DNA of 64,000 nucleotides from Bombiscardovia coagulans (lineage in GTDB: Bacteria; Actinomycetota; Actinomycetes; Actinomycetales; Bifidobacteriaceae), in assembly GCF_002259585.1 (NCBI RefSeq), contig NZ_MWWS01000004.1, forward strand, positions 248,001 through 312,000, in the 5' to 3' direction. Shown one piece after another: positions 26,806-35,637 of this stretch. The notes under the pieces are model-generated. The model ran no database searches and was not told the DNA's origin. It saw only the letters and a list, made by a program, of their open reading frames with translations. Both the position numbers and the translations under genes were made by a program. The first letter of the stretch is position 1, and each line of letters starts with the position of its first letter.

Positions 26806-27507
26806 CTATGACTCTTGTGAAGACAACCATTCCACCGCCAGTTGAGTGCGGTTGGTCAGGTTAGTCTTGGCGAGGATGGCTGAGATATGGTTGCGCACAG
26901 TGCCCTCGCTGAGGTAGAGCTGCCTGGCGATGGCTTGACTGTCGAGGCCTTCGGCCACCAGGGCAACGATGTCGCGGTCACGGTCAGTCAAAGATTGGAA
27001 GCGCTGTGAAGTATGCCCGGATGCGTCTTCCGCCCCCGTTAGATCAGTTCGGACGGTGACTGCTCCAGCAGAGTACCTTCTCTGGCGACTCTCCTGCCCA
27101 CCCAAGGACAAATGGGCCACGGCCTCAGCTCCAAGAACTGTCTGGCCTGCCATAACGGCTTGGAGGGCCGGTACAACTGAGGCCACGTCTTGCTTGATCA
27201 CATAGCCCTTGGCTCCCAGTGCCAACGCTTTGGTGATATAGTCTTTGTCCGAAAAAGTAGTTAGGAAGAGTAGTCGAGCGGAGGGGTCCACGGTAAGGAT
27301 TTGCTCAGCTGCCTCTAGACCGTCCATACCGGGCATCTGCACATCGAGCAAGAGCACGTCAGGTCTGCCATCCACTGACTGAAAACAGTCCAGGGCAGAT
27401 TGTCCGTCATTGGCGGTCCACAGCACCTCTGCGGTACCTGTTGTTATCAAAATGGTTGACAGGGACGAGCAGACAATCGGATCGTCATCAGCAATGGCTA
27501 CTTTCAA
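26806..27507 (-). CDS. NarL/LuxR-type response regulator of the GC-rich cassette
   Basis: The 233-residue protein has a receiver (VAIADDDPIVCSSL, phospho-acceptor in LLLDVQMPGMDG, LTTFSD, VIKQDV) and a LuxR-type helix-turn-helix at the end (LTDRDRDIVALVAEGLDSQAIARQLYLSEGTVRNHI). Its start overlaps the kinase stop by ATGA, so the two are translationally coupled. It is the likely reader of the paired palindromes at 28963–29014 that lie between its operon and the divergent ABC operon. Base composition is clearly richer in G and C than the flanks. Confidence 0.94.
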   Translation of the reverse strand: MKVAIADDDPIVCSSLSTILITTGTAEVLWTANDGQSALDCFQSVDGRPDVLLLDVQMPGMDGLEAAEQILTVDPSARLLFLTTFSDKDYITKALALGAKGYVIKQDVASVVPALQAVMAGQTVLGAEAVAHLSLGGQESRQRRYSAGAVTVRTDLTGAEDASGHTSQRFQSLTDRDRDIVALVAEGLDSQAIARQLYLSEGTVRNHISAILAKTNLTNRTQLAVEWLSSQES

Positions 27508-28877
27508 GCGATTACCTCCTTATGTTCTGTTTGGATACGGTCGGCCCAGGGCTCCTTGGGCAGGGAGACAAAGACGCGCCATCCCTGCCGGTTGGGGCCA
27601 CTGTGGGCCGTACCTCCCAAAGCCTTAGCCCTGAGCTCGATGTCAGACAGACCCATGCCTCGCCGGAGATCAACTGCTCGCCAAGGACGCTCACCTGATA
27701 CCAAGCCAGAAAGCAAGTGAGGCTTACTCATACCAGTGCTTTTGTTATCTGAATATGATTGCTGAATCCCACCATCATCCTGGACCACCAACTGCCAGAA
27801 AGCAGGAAGGTCACGCAAAGTAATCTGTACCGACCGGGCTGTGGAATGACGGACTGTATTGTTGAGGGATTCACGAACGATGGCGACAAAACAATGGGTT
27901 ACTGGCGCTGGAGCTGTACGTATACCATTGTCGAGCTCGACTTGCAGCTGTCCTACAACGCCGTCAGAGCCAGCAACAATCGCCTGGCTGGCATCCAACA
28001 TCTGAGTTGCAAAGTCTGTACCATCATCTTCCAAGTCGTGTACCGATCGGCGAATCGTAGTCATGGCGGCATCCAAGGTTTGTCCAAGTTCAGCAAAGGA
28101 ACGTTCGGCCGCAGAGTCGCCATTGCTCTGTGCCACCACCCTGCCTGCCTGGATCTGCATGATGGCACGAGTGAGTTGGTGGCCCACGTTGTCGTGAATA
28201 TCCCTGGCTATGCGGGTACGCTCGGATAAGCGGGCTACTCGGTTTGCCTGAGTGCTCTCCTCATCCAGATCACTAATACGGGTGCGCAGCTGGCGGACTT
28301 GATAGCGCTTCATGTCTTCGACCTGCCAGACATGCTCTTCCACCGCAGACAGGCGTACACATGATAGTCCAGCACAATAGGTCAACACTGATCCGAATAC
28401 AGCAAGGAGCGCATACCGCTGCCTATACCCGTTGAACTGTAGGAGGTCAGTTATTGCGGGTATCAACCAAGCAAATGCCGGAAGCAGGGTTAAAACCAGC
28501 TTGGGCCGATCCGATTTGGAAGTCCTTCTTCTCAGGAGATTAACTACCTTACCGCAGTATGTTTCCATGCTGCTATGGTTGTCATATGCTCCCGGAGTTA
28601 CTTTGATAATTGAGACCGTGGCCCCTAGCCCAACTCCTGTCTCGAAGGCAAGGGCAGGTAAAAAGACCAGCCAGTTTGGTATGAACGTTGCCAGAAGAGC
28701 CACTAGAGCACTGCCCCACGTGGAACCCTGTGCTGGCAACAACCACTCACATAGGGCCCCGACAGCCAATGATGCCAGCAGACCAGCAATCAAGGTTCCG
28801 GAAACTCCAGAATCGCACCAGGACCCACATAAGGTCCCCAGGCTCAGCAGTCCTAGCCAGCCAGCAATCCTACCCAT
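27504..28877 (-). CDS. Sensor histidine kinase of the GC-rich cassette
   Basis: ATG 28877 has AAGGG at the right distance; ATG 28883 is too close to it. The 457-residue kinase has about six membrane helices with very short loops (intramembrane-sensing type), a HisKA_3 helix with RTRIARDIHDNVGHQL, and an HATPase with N-box RESLNNTVRH and G-box GMGLSDIELRAKALGG. Small-loop kinases next to ABC exporters usually sense antimicrobial peptides or the state of the transporter itself. Divergent from the ABC operon and coupled to the regulator gene. Confidence 0.93.
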   Translation of the reverse strand: MGRIAGWLGLLSLGTLCGSWCDSGVSGTLIAGLLASLAVGALCEWLLPAQGSTWGSALVALLATFIPNWLVFLPALAFETGVGLGATVSIIKVTPGAYDNHSSMETYCGKVVNLLRRRTSKSDRPKLVLTLLPAFAWLIPAITDLLQFNGYRQRYALLAVFGSVLTYCAGLSCVRLSAVEEHVWQVEDMKRYQVRQLRTRISDLDEESTQANRVARLSERTRIARDIHDNVGHQLTRAIMQIQAGRVVAQSNGDSAAERSFAELGQTLDAAMTTIRRSVHDLEDDGTDFATQMLDASQAIVAGSDGVVGQLQVELDNGIRTAPAPVTHCFVAIVRESLNNTVRHSTARSVQITLRDLPAFWQLVVQDDGGIQQSYSDNKSTGMSKPHLLSGLVSGERPWRAVDLRRGMGLSDIELRAKALGGTAHSGPNRQGWRVFVSLPKEPWADRIQTEHKEVIA

Positions 28878-28962
28878 GTACATTTCCCTTCACCCTACTA
28901 CCGTATTGTCTCAATATTGGCAGACTACCCGTTCTGAAATTCCCTTGCAGGCATGGCGCCCA

Positions 28963-28974
28963 TGACAAATGTCA
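28963..28974. promoter_or_regulatory. Candidate operator, palindrome TGACA-NN-TGTCA, site 1
   Basis: TGACAAATGTCA. It is one of two copies in the divergent promoter region between the kinase and ABC operons. The spacing to site 2 is 40 bases centre to centre, close to four helical turns. LuxR-type regulators bind such short dyads as dimers, so the cassette's own regulator is the expected ligand; this is inferred. Confidence 0.6.
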
Positions 28975-29002
28975 CTGATCGATTTGGGTGCTTTCATAAC
29001 AG

Positions 29003-29014
29003 TGACAGTTGTCA
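29003..29014. promoter_or_regulatory. Candidate operator, palindrome TGACA-NN-TGTCA, site 2
   Basis: TGACAGTTGTCA, 37 bases before the ABC ATPase start. Together with site 1 and flanks it makes a larger inverted repeat: 28962–28977 and 29000–29015 match in reverse complement at 15 of 16 positions. Confidence 0.6.
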
Positions 29015-29050
29015 TGGTTTTGGACAGGGCACAACTGGGATGATAGAAAC

Positions 29051-30007
29051 ATGAACAGTTTACTTACAGAAGAGCCTGCACTAAGAGTCAGCGCACTGCT
29101 GAAGCGCTATGGCGACATGGTGGCTTTGGACCACTTCAACCTGGACGTCAGGCGGGGTGAGGTCTTTGGACTCCTTGGCCCCAACGGGTCAGGCAAGTCG
29201 ACCGCCATCAACTGCATACTTTCCCTGCTCACCTTTGAATCAGGCACCGTGCGAATTTTCGGCCAGGAAATGACCCCAACATCTTACGATCTGAAGCGTC
29301 ATATCGGAGTGGTTCCACAGAACGTGGCCGTCTTCAACGAGCTGAGCGTCCAAGAAAACATCGATTATTTCTGTTCCCTCTACGTGCCGAAGAAGGCCGA
29401 ACGCAATGACCTGGTCGAACAGGCCATTGATTTCGTTGGCTTGGATGACTTCCGCAAGTTCCGTCCAGGTAAATTGTCGGGCGGTCTGCTACGACGGCTC
29501 AACATCGCCTGCGGCATCGCCCACCAGCCTGACCTCATCTTCTTCGATGAACCTACAGTTGCTGTTGACCCCCAGAGCCGCAACGCCATCCTCGACGGCA
29601 TCGAACACCTAAATACCCAGGGAGCCACCGTGGTCTACACCAGCCATTACATGGAAGAAGTGGAGCAGATCTGCACACGCATCATGATCATGGACCATGG
29701 CCACCAGATCGCCCTGGGAACATCCGAGGAGCTCAAGGGCATGGTCGATGCCGGTGAGCAGGTCACCGTCGAGACCCTGGACCTAGAGGACTCGGCACTG
29801 TCCCAGATCCGCGCCCTACCATTGGCCCAGTCGGCCGACTATGACGGTAAGGAGCTTGTCATCCACTGCCGTCAGGGCGAGCACAACCTGCAGGATGTGC
29901 TCGCAGTCCTGGAATCCTCCGGGACCAGCTACGGCCACCTGACCAGCCGCCCACCCTCCCTCAACGACGTGTTCCTTGAGCTTACCGGCAAGGAACTGCG
30001 CGACTGA
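29051..30007 (+). CDS. ABC transporter ATP-binding protein of the GC-rich cassette (drug/antimicrobial export type)
   Basis: Start ATG 29051 fits the conserved N terminus; the frame's earlier TTG at 29009 lies inside operator site 2. The 318-residue ATPase has Walker A GPNGSGKST, signature LSGGLLRRLNIACGI, Walker B IFFDEPTVAVDP and H-loop TSHYMEEVE. The C-terminal tail (after about 225) matches DrrA/CcmA-like drug-export ATPases. It works with the two ABC-2 permeases encoded next in the same operon. Confidence 0.93.
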   Translation: MNSLLTEEPALRVSALLKRYGDMVALDHFNLDVRRGEVFGLLGPNGSGKSTAINCILSLLTFESGTVRIFGQEMTPTSYDLKRHIGVVPQNVAVFNELSVQENIDYFCSLYVPKKAERNDLVEQAIDFVGLDDFRKFRPGKLSGGLLRRLNIACGIAHQPDLIFFDEPTVAVDPQSRNAILDGIEHLNTQGATVVYTSHYMEEVEQICTRIMIMDHGHQIALGTSEELKGMVDAGEQVTVETLDLEDSALSQIRALPLAQSADYDGKELVIHCRQGEHNLQDVLAVLESSGTSYGHLTSRPPSLNDVFLELTGKELRD

Positions 30008-30051
30008 GCGCGGCCCGAAGGCTCAATCGCCGTAAGGAGCACCTAATACTT

Positions 30052-31269
30052 ATGTGGAATTCATTTTTCATTAACGTCAAAACCTCGATGCGCGACAGCT
30101 CTTCCCTCTTCTGGGTCCTAGCCTTCCCTGTTATCCTTGCAGCCCTGATGTTGGGCATCATGAGCAACCTGCAAGATGGTTACACTGCTGCAGCACAGCC
30201 CTTTGCCATAGTTTCGGACGCCAACTGGAAAGCTAGCCCAGGTGCTGATGAGTTGGTCTCATCACTATCAAAGAAGTCCAAGGCTGGATCAAATGTCACT
30301 CAGCTACTTATCCCTACGACAGTGGATTCTATGGACGAAGCAAACACACGACTGGATAGCCGTAAGGACATCGGCTACCTGTACGCGGACTCTGACGGAC
30401 TAATCAACATGGTCCTGTCTGACCGCGAAGCCGCCAGCATCCAATCCGACGCAACCGCCTCCGAAGGCATAGCAGTCTCCATTCTGTCCGCCTCGCTGGG
30501 CAGCTTCAACCAGTCCAATTCCGCAAGGATAACTCTGGCCCATCAGTCCCCGGACATGCTTGCCTCAGCAACTACCCCAATCCTGCTGCAATCCGGCGGA
30601 CAGACCTACACCAAGGACATCAGGCTCACTCATATCAAACCCTCAGTCACAGCCCCCTACTTCTTTGCTGTGCTTGGTATGGCCTGTTTGTTGGGAGCCA
30701 GCATTGCAGCCTCAATGATTACTAGGACTCAACCCAATCTTTCGGCTCTAGGGGCCAGACGATCCACTTCCCCATGTCCCAGGTGGCAGCAGACGGCTGG
30801 CGCTTTCCTGGCATCCTGGTTCTTCTGTTTCATCAGTCTTTTGATTGCCTATGTCTTTGTCCGTACCGTCTGCGGTGTAACCACTGGTGGCAGGGATCCT
30901 GTGGCCCTGCTGGCCATCGTCGTCGGCACCTTCATGTCCACCGCTTTCGGCAGTTTGATTGGTGCAATACCCACAATCTCCCTCGAAGTCAAAATGGGTC
31001 TGACCATAGGTATCGACTGCTCGCTGAGCGCCCTCGTTGGTCTATACGGAAGCCCCATAATGGATCTGAGCTACGCCATTCAAGAGCATGTTCCAATCCT
31101 CCACCTGCTTAATCCGGTCAAGCAGGTATCCAACCTCTTCTACGACATCGTCTATTACGACAGTCTGGCACCCTTTGCACGCACCTGCGGCATCCTGGTC
31201 ATTATGTCCACCGTCTTCCTGGCTGCAGGAAGTCTGCTCCTAAGGAAACAACAGTATGAATACTTGTAA
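30052..31269 (+). CDS. ABC-2 type permease 1 of the GC-rich cassette
   Basis: This 405-residue membrane protein has the ABC-2 layout: an N-terminal helix (SSLFWVLAFPVILAALMLGI), a large extracellular domain of about 170 residues, and five or six C-terminal helices (from about 202 on). Thus it is the YhgE/ABC-2 arrangement of exporters for lipids, drugs or peptides. It overlaps the next permease by 14 bases. Together with the ATPase and second permease it forms a likely heterodimeric exporter. Confidence 0.9.
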   Translation: MWNSFFINVKTSMRDSSSLFWVLAFPVILAALMLGIMSNLQDGYTAAAQPFAIVSDANWKASPGADELVSSLSKKSKAGSNVTQLLIPTTVDSMDEANTRLDSRKDIGYLYADSDGLINMVLSDREAASIQSDATASEGIAVSILSASLGSFNQSNSARITLAHQSPDMLASATTPILLQSGGQTYTKDIRLTHIKPSVTAPYFFAVLGMACLLGASIAASMITRTQPNLSALGARRSTSPCPRWQQTAGAFLASWFFCFISLLIAYVFVRTVCGVTTGGRDPVALLAIVVGTFMSTAFGSLIGAIPTISLEVKMGLTIGIDCSLSALVGLYGSPIMDLSYAIQEHVPILHLLNPVKQVSNLFYDIVYYDSLAPFARTCGILVIMSTVFLAAGSLLLRKQQYEYL

Positions 31270-32611
31270 AACAGCACTGCGCGTTATCTGGGCGCATAAG
31301 TTCTACTTTCTTCTGTATCTGGTGGGCATGAGTTTCATTATGATCATCATCGGTTCCACGAGCATGCAGGCCGCAGTACATGCCAATGCCTCCAGCTCGG
31401 TTGGGCGTTTTGAACCAGCTCAAGCGAAAATTGCCGTCATCAACCGGGACTACGGCAGCCATGTGGGACGAGAACTGGGTCAGGGTTTGGAACAGTATCT
31501 GAGCAAGTCTGCTCAATCGGTGAGGGTTGATGACGAGCCTCAAGCCCTCCAAGATGCCAATGTGTCTGGTAAAAGCGATTTAACTGTCATCATCCCAGCT
31601 GGATATGGCCAGCGTTTCCTTGAAGCGCTTGAAAACACTGCCACCCAAGATCAGACCGGCGGCAAAGCGCCTGCTTTTCCTAAGGTTGAAACGGCTGCCT
31701 CCTATAATTCAAGCCGTGGCAGTCTGGCACAGTTGCAGGTGGATGGCTATTTTAATGGTCTTCGAACTGCCTCACTGGCAGGTCTGGGCCAGGACGGCTC
31801 GATGCAGCAGTCTGTGACAGTCATTAAGAACATCGATGCCGGAGTGATCAAGGACGCGGCTGCCTACACGGTTGCCCACTATGCCAGCAACCAGCCTCAG
31901 GTGAAGGTCCATGCCAGCCCGAAGGACGACGATGGGACCCTGTCAGGGGGCTTCGCCACAACCGTCAGCCTAGCTGCCTATCCCCTAATGACAGCACTTA
32001 CAGTTTGTGTCGCCATCCTCTTCGGAGCCTTCAGCTCCACTGACCGACACCGACGACTGCTAGCCTCACCTGTACGGCCAAGCAGCCTAAACGGACAGGA
32101 GCTCATGGCTGCCCTCATCTTGGCCAGTATCTCCTGGGCCTACTACGTAGCCGTTACTGCAGTCAGCATGACAACGATGGGAGTGTCGTTAGCTTCCTTG
32201 GGCTGGGGAAAGGTTCTGCTGAGTTTCTTCGCTATGCTGATATTCACCGTATCAGCGGCGGCCTTCGGATTCATGCTTTCTCAATTCAACCCGTCTTCAT
32301 CACTCATCAACTCCGTAGGGGTCACTTTTGGCCTAGTGGTTATGTTCACATCCGGGGCCGGTTCCAGCGGAACCCTGCCACCGGCCATGCAGACGATCGG
32401 CAAACTCACGCCTGGGTGGTGGTATAACTCAGCAGTCAAATCGATCATGGATTCATCCCCAGCAGGCTCGTCTTCTTGGGGTCTTTCGCTGGCCTTGGTC
32501 ATGCTATTCGCCCTGACCTATGTTTGTGTCGGCCTCATGGTCTCCCGTCTTACCCGCACTCACAGCAGTATGGACGCTTCCACCAGTTCCGACCCCAGTA
32601 TGATCGGGTAA
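31256..32611 (+). CDS. ABC-2 type permease 2 of the GC-rich cassette
   Basis: The 451-residue protein starts inside the end of permease 1, behind AAGGAAACAACAGT. It has one N-terminal helix (FYFLLYLVGMSFIMIIIGS), a long extracellular part and six C-terminal helices from about 240 on (SLAAYPLMTALTVCVAILFG and others). It is distantly similar in plan to permease 1, so a heterodimer is likely. A perfect 11-bp hairpin 24 bases after the stop probably ends the transcript. Confidence 0.9.
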   Translation: MNTCKTALRVIWAHKFYFLLYLVGMSFIMIIIGSTSMQAAVHANASSSVGRFEPAQAKIAVINRDYGSHVGRELGQGLEQYLSKSAQSVRVDDEPQALQDANVSGKSDLTVIIPAGYGQRFLEALENTATQDQTGGKAPAFPKVETAASYNSSRGSLAQLQVDGYFNGLRTASLAGLGQDGSMQQSVTVIKNIDAGVIKDAAAYTVAHYASNQPQVKVHASPKDDDGTLSGGFATTVSLAAYPLMTALTVCVAILFGAFSSTDRHRRLLASPVRPSSLNGQELMAALILASISWAYYVAVTAVSMTTMGVSLASLGWGKVLLSFFAMLIFTVSAAAFGFMLSQFNPSSSLINSVGVTFGLVVMFTSGAGSSGTLPPAMQTIGKLTPGWWYNSAVKSIMDSSPAGSSSWGLSLALVMLFALTYVCVGLMVSRLTRTHSSMDASTSSDPSMIG

Positions 32612-32635
32612 CTCCCAACTTTTGGATATCCGCTA

Positions 32636-32681
32636 CCCATCAAGACCACTGACTGTCCTAGCAACCATCCGTCTTGATGGG
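32636..32681 (+). terminator. Hairpin after the cassette's ABC operon
   Basis: Arms 32636–32646 and 32671–32681 are perfect reverse complements over 11 bp, with a 24-base loop; no T-run follows directly. Confidence 0.55.
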
Positions 32682-32822
32682 ATTGGTACTAAGAAACTAT
32701 GGAAGCAGATGAATTCGAAATTTCGGGGCCAGCCGGTATTTTTCCGTAGTGCCCAGTACTAAATGCAGCACAATAGAAGAACTAGTTAACAGTCCAGTTG
32801 AAAGACACTTTAAAGGAAAGAC

Positions 32823-33395
32823 ATGAACATACTTGTTATTCAGGGATCACCCGATGCCAGTAGTTTTAGCCACGCCAACGCCCAGGCTTACGCCCAGGCC
32901 GCACGAAGAAAGGGGCATACTGTCGAGATAATCGACCTTAGCCAAGAGAATTTCGACCCAGTGCTTCGCTTCGGTTATGCCAAGCACATGGAGAATGAAT
33001 CAGCACCGAACCGTTACCAAAGCATGGTCGCCAGGGCCGACCACCTGGTCTTCGTCTTCCCCATTTGGTGGGCTGCTGAACCGGCCATACTGAAAGGTTG
33101 GTTGGATAGGGTACTCATGCCTCAATTTGCCTACAGATACGAGAGCAGCGGCAAATCCACGGGGCTCCTCAAAGGTAAGACAGCTCAAATCATCAGTAGT
33201 AGCCACGCTCCTGCCATCGCCTCCCAGATGTATGGTTCCACGGTGACCCGATGGAAGAGATCCATCCTAAAATTCTGCGGTATCAGACTCACCGGAGTCA
33301 ACATATTGGGCCGCATCGACTCGAAAGTCGACACCTCTCAACGCCGCGAAACCTTCATTCAAGACATATGCAATACAATACCTACAGCCAAATAA
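32823..33395 (+). CDS. NQO1-type NAD(P)H:quinone oxidoreductase (flavodoxin fold)
   Basis: This 190-residue protein starts behind AAAGGAAAG. It has the flavin-binding N terminus ILVIQGSPDASSFSHANAQAYAQAA, the FPIWWAAEPAILKGWLDRVL segment that defines the KefF/MdaB/NQO1 subgroup, and a GLLKGKTAQII strand. Such enzymes use FAD or FMN for two-electron quinone reduction. It follows the ABC operon by 210 bases and marks the end of the GC-richer tract. A functional link with the exporter (detoxification) is possible but only contextual. Confidence 0.88.
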   Translation: MNILVIQGSPDASSFSHANAQAYAQAARRKGHTVEIIDLSQENFDPVLRFGYAKHMENESAPNRYQSMVARADHLVFVFPIWWAAEPAILKGWLDRVLMPQFAYRYESSGKSTGLLKGKTAQIISSSHAPAIASQMYGSTVTRWKRSILKFCGIRLTGVNILGRIDSKVDTSQRRETFIQDICNTIPTAK

Positions 33396-33968
33396 AGCCC
33401 ATACCAACGTTCCTCACTATTTCTAAAGAGCTGACGAAATAACGAAACTGAGCTACAAACCATCGTCGGGTCCATCACCCCCCCCCCGACAGTTTTCGGA
33501 CGGAAGACAGCAGCCCAATTTAGCAAGAGGGAATCGACCATTTTTCTCAATCAAACCAAAACAAGTGATCTACCCCTTTCTTAATAGTGATTGGGCTAAC
33601 GCCTAAGGCGTTGGCCACATTGACTTGGGTTGAGACCGACCAGATCGCGAAGGACCTAAGAGTTGGCTTTGGACCGAGTGCCTGCAGCGAAAACTGTTGT
33701 CCTAAAACAACACCTTCATCTCTTTAGAAGATATGATATATTTCACGCCGACAGTGCAGCGACTTGTGATTTGCTGTAATAAGTTGCCACTCTTTTTCTA
33801 AGATCTCGCTACCTGTTCCGCATTGAATCATTCCTAGCACATTGCGTTAGAAACAATATCGGCACCCTGCTGAATCAGGGATACTCGCCGAGATGTTGAC
33901 AAGATTCAGAATCTCTCAATCTACTGAGATACCTGCAGCAGCCTCTGCACCTGGTTCGCCTTAATGTA
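33396..33968. other. Decayed region, 573 bases, with C10 tract and recombinase-like remnant
   Basis: No intact gene is seen. A run of ten C (33478–33487) forms the 3' side of a 6-bp hairpin (GTCGGG 33465–33470 with CCCGAC 33485–33490, then TTTT), a possible terminator for the oxidoreductase gene. On the minus strand at about 33560–33690 the frame reads TQVNVANALGVSPITIKKG, which resembles the helix-turn-helix end of serine resolvases/invertases (pattern VA-x-x-LGVS-x-x-T). No catalytic domain survives. The rest (33700–33968) holds broken frames. Confidence 0.45.
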
Positions 33969-35198
33969 TTAGTTATTCTGCGTAGTAAAGCCCATAATAC
34001 CGGGGACAAATGCCAGAAACGCAGTTACAACAATGCATATCACGGAGCAACAAAGCAAGATGGACGATGCACTTGTAATAGAAAGTAAGTAGTACCCGGA
34101 AAATAGGCCCAAAGGCCCTAAAAAAGTTCGTGAGCCGTCAAGTAATGCGTACATTGTGGTCTGATCGTGGGCTTGAAAATGATCACCAATAAACGCTTGC
34201 AAATGTGGAGTTCCGATCGACAAACTAAAACGACCAATAGAGAACACGGCAACGGCGATTGCGATGTTTAAATGAATGGATAGGGCCAAGAATGCTACGG
34301 ATACACAACAATCTCCCAAAAGAAGAGCTAGACCAGGGTAGTGAATATGTGGGTACAAACGGGCAACTATGTTACCGGCAAGGAGGGCCCATGCTGGAAT
34401 CGCGGCCCAAAGACCCGCCTCCTGTTGTGTATACATTTGAGTCAATATAGTTGGAACCCCGGCAGAGGAGGCAAGCTCGAGTGGTACAGCCGAAATTGTT
34501 ATTGCTACCAAGTAACAGAAAAGCCACCGGTACTGTGTCGCAACTTGCCATGAGCGCAGTGTGCTTATCAAGCAATTATGCCAATTATGCCAATATCTGT
34601 GGGTTCGATTTTGGTTGTTGTGGCCTACTTCGCGCAAAGCCTGTCTACAAGAACTCCAGGCAATCGTTGCTCCAAAAAATGATATTGCATCGATTAAAAA
34701 TCCAATAGCGTAGTTCCCTAATCCGATGAGAAATCCTCCAACCAAAGAGCCTAATGCGATACCTAATCGATTGAGCATCGCATTAGTCGCGAATACTTTG
34801 GTACGGTCTCCAGCTGTTCCCAAATGAGACCACATCACTGAAACGGGTGCCATAGTAACACCAGCAGCAAATCCATTTAATGTGAATAAGAAAATTATTG
34901 TTATTTGATCTGCTCCGCGGTATGCGGACATAGATAAAGACAGCAAATCGAGAGCCAACGCACCATAACCAAAGATAATCACTTTGAGTGCACCGAATCT
35001 ACTGATGAGCATTGAAGCGCAAATAGCTCCAATTGAAGTGGCAAGCAGCATTGAAGCTGTTGGAATAGGGACGAACTTAACCGAATAACGATTTGCTAAA
35101 TAGAGCAGAATAAGAGCAGATGACACACCATTCCCAAGGTGTGATATGAAAGAAGCTATCCGAATTCTTGCCCAATATTTATGCAAATCCTCAGTCAT
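33969..35198 (-). CDS. MFS transporter (MefA-like)
   Basis: The start at ATG 35198 gives 409 residues; the open frame continues upstream into the tRNA gene, which cannot be coding. About 12 membrane segments are visible, with short loops and the MFS-typical internal repeat (GALKVIIFGYGALALDLL; TAGDRTKVFATNAMLNRLGIALG). It resembles macrolide-efflux-type MFS proteins, but the substrate cannot be named. It lies 70 bases from the 3' end of tRNA-Arg and ends in decayed DNA, so it may be part of a mobile or recently acquired segment. Confidence 0.82.
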   Translation of the reverse strand: MTEDLHKYWARIRIASFISHLGNGVSSALILLYLANRYSVKFVPIPTASMLLATSIGAICASMLISRFGALKVIIFGYGALALDLLSLSMSAYRGADQITIIFLFTLNGFAAGVTMAPVSVMWSHLGTAGDRTKVFATNAMLNRLGIALGSLVGGFLIGLGNYAIGFLIDAISFFGATIAWSSCRQALREVGHNNQNRTHRYWHNWHNCLISTLRSWQVATQYRWLFCYLVAITISAVPLELASSAGVPTILTQMYTQQEAGLWAAIPAWALLAGNIVARLYPHIHYPGLALLLGDCCVSVAFLALSIHLNIAIAVAVFSIGRFSLSIGTPHLQAFIGDHFQAHDQTTMYALLDGSRTFLGPLGLFSGYYLLSITSASSILLCCSVICIVVTAFLAFVPGIMGFTTQNN

Positions 35199-35267
35199 CA
35201 CAAAACCTATTCCGATGCAGATCGTGCAACCACCGTGTTTGATATCAGCTAACATGAGAACCGCTTG

Positions 35268-35341
35268 TGCGCCAGACAGGATTCGAACCTGCAACCTGCT
35301 GATCCGTAGTCAGCTGCTCTAATCCATTGGGCTACTGGCGC
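35268..35341 (-). tRNA. tRNA-Arg (anticodon ACG)
   Basis: The minus strand folds as a 74-base cloverleaf: acceptor GCGCCAG/CTGGCGC, anticodon stem GCTGA/TCAGC with loop CTACGGA (anticodon ACG), and T-loop GGTTCGAATCC. CCA is not encoded. The 3' end points at the MFS transporter and the decayed segment, the usual geometry for an integration site. Confidence 0.96.
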
Positions 35342-35637
35342 ATGTCATTACCATGATGGACTCAACGTAACAACTCATTCATGATACCGCAACCATTTCC
35401 CAGCTGCAATCCGGAGTGTCGGCTGAGAGACAGTATGGCATGTATGCAAATATTATGCGCATATCTGAATAGCTTCTTTTTATTTTCAAGGCTTTTCCTT
35501 TATATCTCTATATAAGAGCTTTCGCCGGGGAAAGCTTCGAGCCTCTCACCAAGGCATCATCGACGACGCCTTACACGAACCCGACGGGCTACCCCGTCAA
35601 CATACGCAAAAGTTAAGTACCTCAAGGAGAAGCCCAA
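35342..35637 (+). promoter_or_regulatory. Leader region of the bactofilin-like gene with three hairpins
   Basis: The 296 bases before the gene hold three small hairpins in a row: 35517–35523/35530–35536 (AGCTTTC/GAAAGCT), 35551–35555/35568–35572 (AAGGC/GCCTT) and 35583–35588/35593–35598 (GACGGG/CCCGTC), then the ribosome site AAGGAG. The part before 35510 is A/T-rich and probably holds the promoter. The layout suggests a structured 5' untranslated region, but it matches no riboswitch I know. Confidence 0.4.
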
